Assembly: GCA_016745215.1 (NCBI GenBank)
Contig: CP050890.1
Span: forward strand, 4,402,001 to 4,466,000
Reading direction: 5' to 3'
Length of the DNA stretch: 64,000 nucleotides
Origin: Thiohalocapsa sp. PB-PSB1
GTDB taxonomy: Bacteria; Pseudomonadota; Gammaproteobacteria; Chromatiales; Chromatiaceae
Below are positions 45,701 to 54,035 of the stretch, piece by piece (position 1 is the first letter of the stretch; every line of letters begins with the position of its first letter). Below the pieces are notes generated by a model, which saw only the letters and a list, made by a program, of their open reading frames with translations, made no database searches and was not told where the DNA came from. A program made the position numbers and the translations under genes.

Positions 45701-45759
45701 TTTCGATACCAGGTGAGCAACCTGGAGATGCCAACCTGATCGTCTCGACTGTTAGGTGA
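42718..45759 (+). CDS. Secreted animal-type transglutaminase, 3' end truncated by IS21
   Basis: 1013 residues from ATG 42718, with AGAGAGGG 9 nt upstream (GTG 42712 is too close). Signal peptide ends near VTAA (residue 34). Residues 35-180 are a beta-rich domain of unknown type. About 185-325 resembles the Transglut_N sandwich (VVFRRGQELMINVLL). About 320-600 is the catalytic core: FNPWSP, YVLKEKGKMYIG, WNFHQFED, ILIGNW, then GQCWVF with C458, NFHVWNES with H514, DGTPQERSDG with D538. W422 lies 36 residues before the Cys, exactly as Trp241 and Cys277 in human TG2; Cys-His and His-Asp spacings are 56 and 24 (58 and 23 in TG2). About 665-1013 holds several CARDB-like beta domains. The stop codon is the first bases of IS21, so the C-terminus is lost. 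Expected activity is Gln-Lys protein cross-linking, calcium-dependent in animals; not shown here. Confidence 0.9.
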   Translation: MLSVPLQRLSFVHSILSIFLTALLLGLSPGVTAAQIDFEGGVDRSTINTAEPGIQFTTTQGQDWIYGDWRTGNYNGPYPNGGYYSFGNFFAWLGENQGLGRIDFDIDVAKKVVARYSSFSTVKLEGYDAAGNLLVQDTGGGNLGTGAMGTLEIEEPGIAYVFVHDSANYWLIDNLEFELADVELLEVDLQEDANETEHRTDDYDPVVFRRGQELMINVLLTPGFDPDYYNLSLIFKSSAGTKNLAVPGSDFDATNWVVEVGEPEDKSWLPFFDFDDYVVVPVKVFVPYDLPIDQFEVIARIQRSSGAGTPEELAAEDPVYFIFNPWSPMDDDVYDAGMSDSEREAYVLKEKGKMYIGYNASINKEWNFHQFEDSVFETTFEQILGLSDTNRAQAWAVARHLTDIANQASSPDPNGGILIGNWPVDNDFSGGKPPSYWSNSRSIFKKYESSGPVKWGQCWVFGGIVTSMSRALGIPSRVITNTRSAHDRKPFDGLVIEYVGQNPEKRRGDIWNFHVWNESYLSRPDRGTYSNIAWQAYDGTPQERSDGIYQTGPAPVGAVVDNAGGFYDVDFVHYEVQTLADLWTYNPFDGQYELLNTVEFRSMQMPTQNASGSKLDRLNTYCADCMSGGPFYNGVLESFSNELAHVIDKSFGFLIENANAAGFPGLHEVEIFSNATVVPGGQVVGTVVITNTGVVDDLVNVIVYLKARSSNGQTIEEWDEQQYVGVGISGGGSETLNFSLDVPASTKALPGFDAFAVEAVVFGNEGNGTGTYLGEIAGADLSLSALEVDEEGRTTITATVTNVMPNSMQGVQLTIDAPEEADIFDPLVVTVGDLAAGASSQGEWAVQIPVGEFDITVGASADGLATVYDTIELSLAGPAKLRVLLDYSEIITLGANTDVSVSVVNSGGAPVQDIELAFSAGAGLGGGSSSLQIAELDSGESQEYMIEVSGAEVESHGMSAIATANHDGSTLNSHVTGIISVQAGTTLAEISVDPVSIPGEQPGDANLIVSTVR

Positions 45760-45846
45760 CAATTAACTTGGCCGGTCGACGACAACTAACTTGGCCGATT
45801 TTAGAGGCTAAGGTAGCTGGCATTTTCGCAACCAAACGGCGCGTGA

Positions 45847-47382
45847 ATGTCAGGCAAGCGGATCACCATTGAGCAGGTCAAGTTCTACATGAGCAACAGA
45901 AAGCAAAGTCGCACGCAGGCGCAGGCGAGTGCCAAGACGGGCGTATCCGAGCGCAGTGCACGGCGGATCGAACACGGGGAGGTTGGCGTATTACAGCGCA
46001 AGGAGCGGCACTGGCGAACGCGCGCGGACCCGTTTGCAGGGGTCTGGGAGGAGGAGATCGTCAGTCGTCTGGAGCGCCAGCCGCGCCTGGATGCGACGAC
46101 CCTGTTTGAAGACTTGCAGGAACGCCATCCGGGAGAGTACGGCAACGGCAAGAAGCGCACCTTTCAGCGTCGGGTGAAGGCGTGGAAGGCGCTGCACGGA
46201 GCGGACAAGGAGGTGATGTTCCGCCAGGTGCAGGAACCAGGTCGGCAGGGGTTATCGGATGTCACCGAACTCAAAGGGCTGGTCGTGACGATCGCTGGCG
46301 AGGAGCTGGACCACCGGCTGTACCACTTTCGCCTCGCCTACAGCGGCTGGAGCCACGTCAAGGTCGTGCTTGGAGGGGAATCCTACAGTGCGCTGGCCGA
46401 AGGGCTACAGGAGGCGCTGTGGCGGCTTGGTGGGGCACCGTTGGAGCACCGCACCGACAGCCTCTCGGCGGCCTACAAGAACCTCAGCAGCGAAGCACAA
46501 GCGGACCTCACCGAGCGCTACACGCAGCTCTGCGCGCATTACGGCATGACGGCCACGCGCAACAACCGTGGCGTCAGTCACGAGAACGGCGCCGTGGAAT
46601 CGCCGCACGGGCACATCAAGCGGCGCATTGGGCAGGCGTTGTTGCTGCGTGACTCGGCCGATTTCGCCAGCTTGCAGGACTACCGAGAGTGGCTCGACGC
46701 CCTGCTGGTGCGTTTCAACCGGCGTTGCAGCGAGGCGCTCGCCATTGAGCGCGCGCAGCTGCAAGCCCTACCACGGCGGCGCACCGGCGACTACAGCGAG
46801 CAGGTGGTCGTGGTCACCACCTTCGCCACCATTGATGTCAAGCGCGTGCTCTACAGCGTGCCCGCACGCCTGGTCGGCGAGCGGCTACGCCTGCATATCT
46901 TCGACGACCGCATCGAGGCGTACGTCGGCGCAACCTTGGCGCTCACGCTGCCGCGGGTGTACAGCGTCAACCACGAGCGGGCACGGCGCATCGACTACCG
47001 CCACCTCATCGGCGTGCTGGCACGCAAGCCGCAGGCCTTTCGCTACTCGCAGCTGCGCGACGACCTGCTGCCCAACGCCACCTACCGCGCGATCTGGCAG
47101 CATCTGGACAGCCACCTAGAAGCACGCGCGGCATGCAAACGCATCGTCGGCATCCTCGCCCTGGCCGCGCGCGCCGACTGTGAGCAGGCGCTGGGCGCGT
47201 ATCTGCTCGAGCGCATCGCCGCGGGTAGCGTGCCCACGCTGACGGCGCTGGAAAGCCGTTTCGACGCCCGCGACGCAGCCACACAGCAGGCTGAGCTGCG
47301 CGACCGGCCCAGTACCCAGCACGCGCTTGCGAGCTACGACCACCTGTTGCCCGCGCAGGGCCAATCCATGGAGCTGCACTGA
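45847..47382 (+). CDS. istA: IS21-family transposase IstA
   Basis: 511 residues. N-terminal helix-turn-helix (SRTQAQASAKTGVSERSARRIE), rve-type DDE core with FRLAYSGWSHVKVVLGGE, EHRTDSLSAAYKN and NRGVSHENGAVESPHGHIKRR, and a C-terminal Mu-type domain. Followed by istB after one base. Confidence 0.95.
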   Translation: MSGKRITIEQVKFYMSNRKQSRTQAQASAKTGVSERSARRIEHGEVGVLQRKERHWRTRADPFAGVWEEEIVSRLERQPRLDATTLFEDLQERHPGEYGNGKKRTFQRRVKAWKALHGADKEVMFRQVQEPGRQGLSDVTELKGLVVTIAGEELDHRLYHFRLAYSGWSHVKVVLGGESYSALAEGLQEALWRLGGAPLEHRTDSLSAAYKNLSSEAQADLTERYTQLCAHYGMTATRNNRGVSHENGAVESPHGHIKRRIGQALLLRDSADFASLQDYREWLDALLVRFNRRCSEALAIERAQLQALPRRRTGDYSEQVVVVTTFATIDVKRVLYSVPARLVGERLRLHIFDDRIEAYVGATLALTLPRVYSVNHERARRIDYRHLIGVLARKPQAFRYSQLRDDLLPNATYRAIWQHLDSHLEARAACKRIVGILALAARADCEQALGAYLLERIAAGSVPTLTALESRFDARDAATQQAELRDRPSTQHALASYDHLLPAQGQSMELH

Positions 47383-47383
47383 C

Positions 47384-48244
47384 ATGGTCCAGACCGCCAC
47401 ATTAGCGCTGATGCTCAAGCAACTGAACCTCACCAGCATCGCCCGCCACTGGCAGACGCAGCTCGAGACAGCCGAGCGCAACGGCTGGGACGGCGCGCGC
47501 TACCTCAGTGCGCGATGCGAGCAAGAGCTGGCCGATCGTCACAGCCGACGCATTTCGCGTTACAGCAAGGAATCCCAGTTGCCCCCGGGCAAAAGCCTGG
47601 CCAGCTTCGATTTCGCCGAACTGCCAGAGGCGACCCGCGCGCAGATCCAGGCCCTGGCCGGCTCCAGCGACTGGACCCGCCAAGCGCGCAACCTGCTGCT
47701 GTTCGGTGCCAGCGGCGTCGGCAAGACCCACCTGGCCGCCGCCATCGGCCATGCGCTCACCGAGCGCAACGTGCGCGTGCGCTACGCCAACACCACCGCG
47801 TTGGTGCAGCAGTTGCAACTCGCCCGCGAGCAACTGCGCCTGGAAGACGCGTTGCACAAGCTCGACAAGTACCCGCTACTGATCTTGGACGATTTCGGCT
47901 ACGTCAAGAAAAGCCAACAGGAAACACAGGTGCTGTTCGAACTCATCGCCCATCGCTACGAGCGCGCCAGCCTGATCATCACCTCCAACCAGGCGTTCGC
48001 CGACTGGGATCAGATCTTCCCCGACCAGATGATGACGGTGGCCGGCGTCGACCGCCTGGTCCATCACGCGAGCATCATCGAGATCGTAAGCGATAGCTAC
48101 CGGCGCAAGCACGCCCTCGGCCAGCGCGGCAGCGAGCCGGCGAGCGCATATCCGGCGCCAGCGAACAGGTCGACGACAAGCAGCGCTGACAGCGCGCGGC
48201 GTAACGAACCGCGCGCGTCGGCCATCAACCCCGAGGCCGAGTAA
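47384..48244 (+). CDS. istB: IS21-family helper ATPase IstB
   Basis: 286 residues from ATG 47384. AAA+ ATPase with Walker A GASGVGKTHLAAAIG, Walker B LLILDDFGY, and the usual IstB N-terminal helix bundle (LKQLNLTSIARHW). It assembles on target DNA and directs IstA. The C-terminal 40 residues are low-complexity. Confidence 0.95.
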   Translation: MVQTATLALMLKQLNLTSIARHWQTQLETAERNGWDGARYLSARCEQELADRHSRRISRYSKESQLPPGKSLASFDFAELPEATRAQIQALAGSSDWTRQARNLLLFGASGVGKTHLAAAIGHALTERNVRVRYANTTALVQQLQLAREQLRLEDALHKLDKYPLLILDDFGYVKKSQQETQVLFELIAHRYERASLIITSNQAFADWDQIFPDQMMTVAGVDRLVHHASIIEIVSDSYRRKHALGQRGSEPASAYPAPANRSTTSSADSARRNEPRASAINPEAE

Positions 48245-49227
48245 TCGTCGTCGCGAGCGCGCCCGCACGGCGCGCGACGACAACCCCACGGCGCGGCGCC
48301 GCGCCCCTGGCGGGTCCGAGCACGTCCAGTCGCCCTTCGGGCTCCTTCCCGTGCTCGGACCCGCCAGGGGCGCCCCAAACCACCCCACAACACAGGAGGC
48401 TCCCACCCCAAAGAACAGCGACAACTAACCGGCCAAGATAGTTGTCGCTGACCGGACAAGATAATTGACATCGGATAGCGACCGTGGTTATACCACCAAT
48501 GCCGAAAACTGTCGCAGGCAAATTCACTGGTATCGTGGCTATTCCCGAGTTGGATGTAGCCGACATTATGCTTGATGTCATAGAAGCTATGCGGAATGAT
48601 GACCCCTTCAGCAAAGCTGTTGAAATCATGGTCGTAGGTGTGCAGGGCTTCTAAGGTATACAACTGCCCGTCACGGTAAAAATTGCCAAGATTTTCTTTC
48701 TTCTTGGTATCCATGCTGACGATCGGATTGCCCGCGGCCTGATCGGCGGCTTTGAGTTGCGTGATCTTCTCAAATTGGGCATCGCGGTGTTTGATCTCGT
48801 CCTTCATGGTCGTTTTCTTCTGCGCTTTGCGGCGACGGTAGCCATGTTTTTTTAACAGCTTGCGCACGACCCATTGGCTGATCTGGATCTGATGATCTTC
48901 TCGCAATGCCGCGACAATCTCACCCAGGGTGAGGTTCGTCCAGCGGACCTTTTCATCCATCGGATCGCCCGCGGTATGATGGCGTAGAACCGCCAGGAAC
49001 TTCTCGTCCAACGATGGCCCCCACGTCTGCTCATAGGGGCGACGACCACCACCAGGTTTGCGCACCCGGGGCTTGGTCCCGACTTTGTCCCCGCGAAGCT
49101 GCTCGTGTACCTCGCGCTCAGATAAACCGCTCATCTCGCGCGCGCCTTTGCTTACGGTGTTTCGGCTGCAACCCAGTACCTCCGCAATATACACGCGACC
49201 ACCGCGACCATACTTCAAGGCTTCTAA

Positions 49228-51196
49228 TTCTACTTTGTTACTTTTCCCACTGGCCCAGCAAGCAGAGCAGCTACGCCATTTTGCGACTTTAATTTATTGA
49301 TTTATATGAAAAGATTAGTCGGCCATCTTACTCATGCATCCTTGCATCGGGTCAACGATCGACTGCAGGTCATCGCCGCTGACAAGGCGATCGCTCAGGT
49401 CGCGACCAGCAAGGTTGCGGTTTCCACCGTACCGCCATATGACCCCATCTGAAACACGCCTCCCACGGCATGAAAAGCGCATCTGCAAGCACGTACAGGC
49501 CGTCCCGCGCATGCCTCGATGTCATTTTCCGGGGTCAGGATAAAAAACAGACAGAGCGGTGCCGGCAGTGCCAATGCACTGAGCTTGCCCCATTGATTTT
49601 GGCGACCGGGTGTCCCCTGATCAGTACGACCCAGCCGTGCAGTGGCGAGCGCAAAAAATGCTCGAGGTGCAACCTCGCGCGCTGCGCAATCGCTTGCGTA
49701 ACCGTTTTACGCCAACAGCTCGATGTCCTGCTTGGCGTACTGGGCGCGTATGCTGGCAAAGCGCTTTCGATGGCGTTTTTGCATCTGCGCAAGAACCTCC
49801 TCCTGGGTTACCGCGCGCCTTGGCAGAAACTGCTTCAATAGCTCCTCGATGTCGGAGCAACTCAGCAATGGGTACACATCCGCGGCGCGTAGTCGCTCCT
49901 CCAACATGAACAGCATCGCCATGAACACCAAGGCCATGTGATGATGCCAGCCGCTCCACTTGCGCACCTGATAGTCCGCCATACCACATTCGGATTTGCC
50001 ATCCTGGAAGACACGCTCCACCCAGTAGCGCTGTGCCTGCATCTGCGCCAAGCGCTTGACTGACGTCTCCGCCGGAGCATTCGATAGGGTATATCTGATT
50101 TCATCGGGGGCATGGATCTCACGGCGCACAAGCAAGTGCCACTCATGCGCCGCGCTCTCCTCGTTATCCCACAACCAGACCCTTTGATGCAGCACCTCCA
50201 CCTCCAGTTTTCCGCGCGTGCTGTCACGGATCTTGACCCGTTGCCAGGCATCAGGCGGCTGTTGCGCTTGCCATTCATCAACCCGTATCGCGGCGCTGTT
50301 GGCCTCGAGCTTGGTTGCAGGGCGGCCACGTTTGCCTTTCTTCTGCTTGACCGTCGGCTTCGGATCTTCAACAAACATCCATTGATCGCAATGCACATCG
50401 GCAACAAACACCTCTCCCATCGCGTCCAGACCACGCAGAAAACCCGGATCGTTGCCGTAAAACCCATCTGCGCCAACCCATGAAAAGCGAACCCCGATCT
50501 GGCGTTGATGGGCCACCATCTCCAACGCCAGCGCGATCTTTGTCCGAAACACGCGCTTCGCCTCGGGTACCCCGGCCCGCTCGCAGCGCTGCGCATCTTC
50601 ACACCAGCTTTGCTGCAGATACAGGCGCGCATCAATCAAGGTCACACGCTGATCGCGACCCAATGCGGCCATGACTCCGACTTGGCAATTCTCCACCTTC
50701 CCACCGCGCCCAAACCACTGTCGGCCAACGCCCACCGAGTGCTTGCCAGACTTCTCGAAGCCAGTTTCATCAAGCAATGGGCAACTCTCCGGATGCCCAC
50801 CCAGCCATTTATCCGCCTCCAGCGCCACCTGGTCCATGACCGCTTGATGATCCCACGGAGAATCCGTGAGCATCTGCTGAAGCTGCTGTTCGTCAGAATC
50901 CGGAACCCGTTCCTCCATGCGTTCCATATTCTTCTTGTTCGGATCGGCTTGCATCAGACCCCGCAAAGAGTCCCCAACCGGCTTGAGCACACTGCGGGTC
51001 GTGTTCTGAAAATGCCCTTTGAAGCGCAAACTGAAACGGGTAAAGCGCTCGGCAATGTCATTCAGCGGGTTGGTGGGGGTATCAGTAAAAAAAAATTTGA
51101 TTATTCATGAATAAATTTTCCTTATAGTTGAGCATTGAGTCAGATAGTATATTAATATCAGAAAGTTATAGCCAGGACCAATCTAACAAAGTAGAA
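49228..51196 (-). mobile_element. IS701-family insertion sequence (1969 bp)
   Basis: Perfect 13-bp ends TTCTACTTTGTTA and complement; 4-bp target duplication CTAA at 49224-49227 and 51197-51200, which fits the YTAR target known for this family. The 480 bp at 49228-49706 hold no convincing gene; a 48-codon frame from ATG 49306 is possible but unsupported. Confidence 0.9.
49707..51029 (-). CDS. IS701-family transposase
   Basis: 440 residues from a TTG start at 51029; the same frame is open upstream to near 51098 (LNDIAERFTRFSLRF), so the true start may be a little earlier. Family motifs: LLDETGFEKSGKHSVGVGRQ, WVGADGFYGND and RYWVERVFQDGKSECGMADY (DDE_5 superfamily Asp, Asp, Glu). Intact apart from the uncertain start. 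Confidence 0.9.
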   Translation of the reverse strand: MRFKGHFQNTTRSVLKPVGDSLRGLMQADPNKKNMERMEERVPDSDEQQLQQMLTDSPWDHQAVMDQVALEADKWLGGHPESCPLLDETGFEKSGKHSVGVGRQWFGRGGKVENCQVGVMAALGRDQRVTLIDARLYLQQSWCEDAQRCERAGVPEAKRVFRTKIALALEMVAHQRQIGVRFSWVGADGFYGNDPGFLRGLDAMGEVFVADVHCDQWMFVEDPKPTVKQKKGKRGRPATKLEANSAAIRVDEWQAQQPPDAWQRVKIRDSTRGKLEVEVLHQRVWLWDNEESAAHEWHLLVRREIHAPDEIRYTLSNAPAETSVKRLAQMQAQRYWVERVFQDGKSECGMADYQVRKWSGWHHHMALVFMAMLFMLEERLRAADVYPLLSCSDIEELLKQFLPRRAVTQEEVLAQMQKRHRKRFASIRAQYAKQDIELLA

Positions 51197-51377
51197 CTAA
51201 GCCTGCATACAGACGGCGATCTTTCTCATTCAGGCCCATATAGAAACGACGCATCGATTCCTCTACTTGGGGGGAATAACGCTCCATTTAGGTCTCCAGA
51301 AGTTTGGCTTGGTTGCAGAGGCTAAAATGATACTATACCTTCTCCCTTCTGATGAGCTGCACAAGTTATCTAATTTC

Positions 51378-51518
51378 CGTTCCTAAACATCAGGTTTCTC
51401 ACGCCCTGATGTCAGGTTTTTTCGATCCCGATCCCAATCAAGTAGCGCTGGGTGGGTGGCACCCTGGGGTATCTTCAGTTAATGTGTTGAGAAGACAGCG
51501 GCCTACAGCCCTTCTCCC
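51378..51518. repeat. Leader of dispersed repeat element
   Basis: Carries a CATCAGG/CCTGATG hairpin and GCACCCTGGGGTATC; nearly the same order of motifs occurs at about 59570-59693. Confidence 0.7.
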
Positions 51519-52640
51519 GGAAAAGGCGCGGCGCTGGCGTCCGCTCCGCTGGCATCGCGCCTGCCGGGTCGCTCGCAAGCGGGCTCCTACGCCGACCGGC
51601 GCCCACGGCTCGTAAAGGTCCGTTTGCGGGCGAGGCGCCTTGGCCCCTCTGCGCACTCTGCATCTCTGCGGTGAATCATTACATTCTTTGAAGGCAGCAT
51701 GCTTATCTCGGGAAAGACGCGGCGCTCGCGTCCGCTCCGCTGGCATCATTCGCCAGGTCGCCCGCAAGCGGGCTCCTACGCCGACCGGCGCCCACGGCTC
51801 GTAAAGGTCCGTTTGCGGGCGAGGGGCCTTGGCCCCTCTGCGCACTCTGCATCTCTGCGGTGAATCATTACATTCTTTGAAGGCAGCATGCTTATCTCGG
51901 GAAAGACGCGGCGCTCGCGTCCGCTCCGCTGGCATCATTCGCCAGGTCGCCCGCAAGCGGGCTCCTACGCCGACCGGCGCCCACGGCTCGTAAAGGTCCG
52001 TTTGCGGGCGAGGGGCCTTGGCCCCTCTGCGCACTCTGCATCTCTGCGGTGAATCATTACATTCTTTGAAGGCAGCATGCTTCTCCCGGGAAAGACGCGG
52101 CGCTCGCGTCCGCTCCGCTGGCATCATTCGCCAGGTCGCCCGCAAGCGGGCTCCTACGCCGACCGGCGCCCACGGCTCGTAAAGGTCCGTTTGTGGGCGA
52201 GGGGCCTTGGCCCCTCTGCGCACTCTGCATCTCTGCGGTGAATCATTACATTCTTTGAAGGCAGCATGCTTCTCCCGGGAAAGACGCGGCGCTCGCGCCC
52301 GCTCCGCTGGCATCATTCGCCAGGTCGCCCGCAAGCGGGCTCCTACGCCGACCGGCGCCCACGGCTCGTAAAGGTCCGTTTGCGGGCGAGGGGCCTTGGC
52401 CCCTCTGCGCACTCTGCATCTCTGCGGTGAATCATTACATTCTTTGAAGGCAGCATGCTTATCTCGGGAAAGACGCGGCGCTCGCGTCCGCTCCGCTGGC
52501 ATCATGCGCCAGATCGCCCGCAAGCGGGCTCCTACGCCGACCGGCGTCCATGGCTGGCAAAGGTCCGCTGCGGGCGAGGCGCCTTGGCTCCTCTGCGTCT
52601 CTGCGGTGAATTCTTGCATTTGTTGCAGGCAGCACCGGGT
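51519..52640. repeat. Tandem array of six ~189-bp REP-like units
   Basis: Units start at 51519, 51711, 51900, 52089, 52278 and 52467. Units 2-5 are almost identical and exactly 189 bp. Each holds a palindrome CGCCCGCAAGCGGGCTCC like gammaproteobacterial REP elements, plus CTCTGCGCACTCTGCATC. Because 189 is divisible by 3 a long open frame runs through the array, but it is a repeat artefact. From 52640 to 52863 nothing else is visible. Confidence 0.88.
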
Positions 52641-52863
52641 CTGAATGAGGGGAATTACGGCTTTCGGGAAGCGGCCGCGGGGCTGTCTATCAAACGGGTT
52701 TGATTGTTTTGTGCTGTTGACCGATGTCGGGCACGAAGGGGGAAATGGATTAGATGCCGAGCGGGTGCTCAGAATCAGTGAGGGGGTTCGACTTCCAGAG
52801 ACCGAATGAATTGCGATTTGCGACCGGGAACCTTCCGGAACCCGGCGCTGGATCGCAATCGCC

Positions 52864-53196
52864 TTAAGGATGCATCGCCGCGCGGATCAGCGTGATGAGC
52901 TCACGTAATGCCGGCTCTGCCGGCACGGATTGAGCCATCAGCCAATCGTGGATGATTTGATCCTGATAACCTAGTAGGCGCACGAAGTCGATGCGCTGTT
53001 TATTGGTCAAGTCGCCGAAGGTGGTGTCGAGAAACCGGTTCAACAGCAGATCCAGTTCCAGCATGCCACGCCGGCATTGCCAGCGAAGCCGCTGAATTTC
53101 CTGCTCAATCACCTCGGGATCGTTCGGGCCAGCAGCTGGCGGCATCTGAAACTGTACTCCGGCACCGGCAGAATGGGTCGGTGACATCGCGTTCAC
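52864..53196 (-). CDS. sdhE: Succinate dehydrogenase assembly factor SdhE
   Basis: 110 residues. The SdhE (DUF339/YgfY) core is visible: QRLRWQCRRGMLELDLLLNRF (the RGxxE flavinylation motif), then FVRLLGYQDQIIHDWLM. The protein helps attach FAD covalently to SdhA. It carries a longer than usual N-terminal tail of about 30 residues. Its start overlaps the sdhB stop by 4 bp, so it is translated with the complex it serves. Confidence 0.93.
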   Translation of the reverse strand: MNAMSPTHSAGAGVQFQMPPAAGPNDPEVIEQEIQRLRWQCRRGMLELDLLLNRFLDTTFGDLTNKQRIDFVRLLGYQDQIIHDWLMAQSVPAEPALRELITLIRAAMHP

Positions 53197-53885
53197 ACCG
53201 ATTTCTCCAGCATCAGTTCCTTGATTTGACCAATGGCCTTGGTTGGATTCAGGCCCTTGGGACAGGATTCGACACAGTTCATAATGGTGTGGCAGCGGAA
53301 CAGCTGGTACGGCCCTTCAAGCTCATCCAGTCGCTCCTCGGTGGCCTGATCGCGACTGTCGGCGAGAAAGCGCCAGGATTGCAATAATGCTTGCGGGCCA
53401 TGGAAACGTTCTGGATTCCACCAGAAAGACGGGCAGGCGGTTGAGCAACAGCCGCACATGATGCACTCGTATAATCCGTCCAGCTTGTCGCGATCTTCTG
53501 GAGTTTGCAGAATTTCCTGTTCCGGCAAGGGCTCCTTGCGCACGAGGTAAGGTTTGACCGCCTTGTATTGCTCGTAGAACTGAGACATATCCACGACCAG
53601 ATCGCGCACGACCGGGCGACCGGGGAATGGGCGGACTTGGATAGGCTGCTTGAGCTCGGAGACCAATGTGACGCAGGCCAGCATATTGCGACCGTTGACA
53701 TTCATGCCGTCCGAGCCGCAGACGCCCTCGCCGCAGGAATGGCGAAAGGCGAAGGTCTCATCTTGTTCCTTGATCTCTAGCAAGGCTTCTCGCAACATCA
53801 TGCCGGGACGCTCTTCGATATCGAAGGTTTGCATGCGCGGCTTCTTGTCGGTTTCCGGGTGGAATCGATAAACGCTGATTTTCAT
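53193..53885 (-). CDS. sdhB: Succinate dehydrogenase iron-sulfur subunit SdhB
   Basis: 230 residues. Three clusters can be placed: [2Fe-2S] in HSCGEGVCGSDGMNVNG with a further Cys in NMLACV, [4Fe-4S] in CIMCGCCSTACP, and [3Fe-4S] in CHTIMNC with CVESCPKGLNP. It carries electrons from the SdhA flavin to the quinone site in SdhCD. Length normal. Confidence 0.97.
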   Translation of the reverse strand: MKISVYRFHPETDKKPRMQTFDIEERPGMMLREALLEIKEQDETFAFRHSCGEGVCGSDGMNVNGRNMLACVTLVSELKQPIQVRPFPGRPVVRDLVVDMSQFYEQYKAVKPYLVRKEPLPEQEILQTPEDRDKLDGLYECIMCGCCSTACPSFWWNPERFHGPQALLQSWRFLADSRDQATEERLDELEGPYQLFRCHTIMNCVESCPKGLNPTKAIGQIKELMLEKSV

Positions 53886-54035
53886 TCAGGCGTCCTTTGG
53901 TTAGTCGTAAGATAGAACGCAGCAGGCGCTGCGCATACATCCCAGGGCAGATCATCTGAAGCCGAACGGCGGGCAGGTTCCATTCGCCATGTCGTCGATC
54001 GGCCGGACTTTGTGCTGAACCCCTGGATCTATAGA

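Larger units (their letters stand above)
45757..48471 (+). mobile_element. IS21-family insertion sequence (2715 bp)
   Basis: Ends TGACAATTAACTTGGCCGG and, inverted, TGTCAATTATCTTGTCCGG, with a second internal copy of the CTTGGCCG motif at each end, as in IS21-type multiple binding sites. No target duplication: left flank GTTAGG, right flank TCGGAT, so it marks a rearrangement rather than a simple insertion. Confidence 0.88.
48472..51287 (-). pseudogene. ISAzo13-family transposase, interrupted and truncated
   Basis: The N-terminus MERYSPQVEESMRRFYMGL ... DRRLYAGL (51287-51197) continues after the insertion as LEALKYGRGGRVYIAEVLG (from 49227), then CSRNTVSKG, the central VSMDTKKKENLGNF with a DDE aspartate, and GYIQLGNSHDTSEFA. 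It ends at FRHWWYNHGRYP where IS21 starts, so the catalytic C-terminal end with the late Glu is gone. Not functional. Confidence 0.88.
48472..51345 (-). mobile_element. ISAzo13-family element, truncated by IS21 and split by IS701
   Basis: Two parts, 48472-49227 and 51197 to about 51345, rejoin across the IS701 element into one transposase reading. The left (3') part of the element is missing beyond the IS21 end. The right terminus near 51345 reads GGGAGAAGGTATAGTATC on the - strand and is approximate. Confidence 0.8.

Noticed and set aside
45740..45760. GTTAGGT just before IS21 read as an attC R' box ending the transglutaminase cassette
   Set aside because: No palindrome or R'' box precedes it; the sequence is coding up to the IS21 end.
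51128..51325. A 65-codon + strand open frame
   Set aside because: It runs across the IS701 end into the antisense strand of the ISAzo13 fragment, so it is a chimera of two elements.
51438..52619. A 393-codon open frame on the - strand with a 63-residue repeat
   Set aside because: It follows the 189-bp non-coding repeat exactly (189 = 3 x 63), has no domain character, and the repeated DNA is REP-like. Coding is an accident of the period.
51519..52640. CRISPR array
   Set aside because: Units are 189 bp with almost no unique spacers, and no cas genes are nearby.
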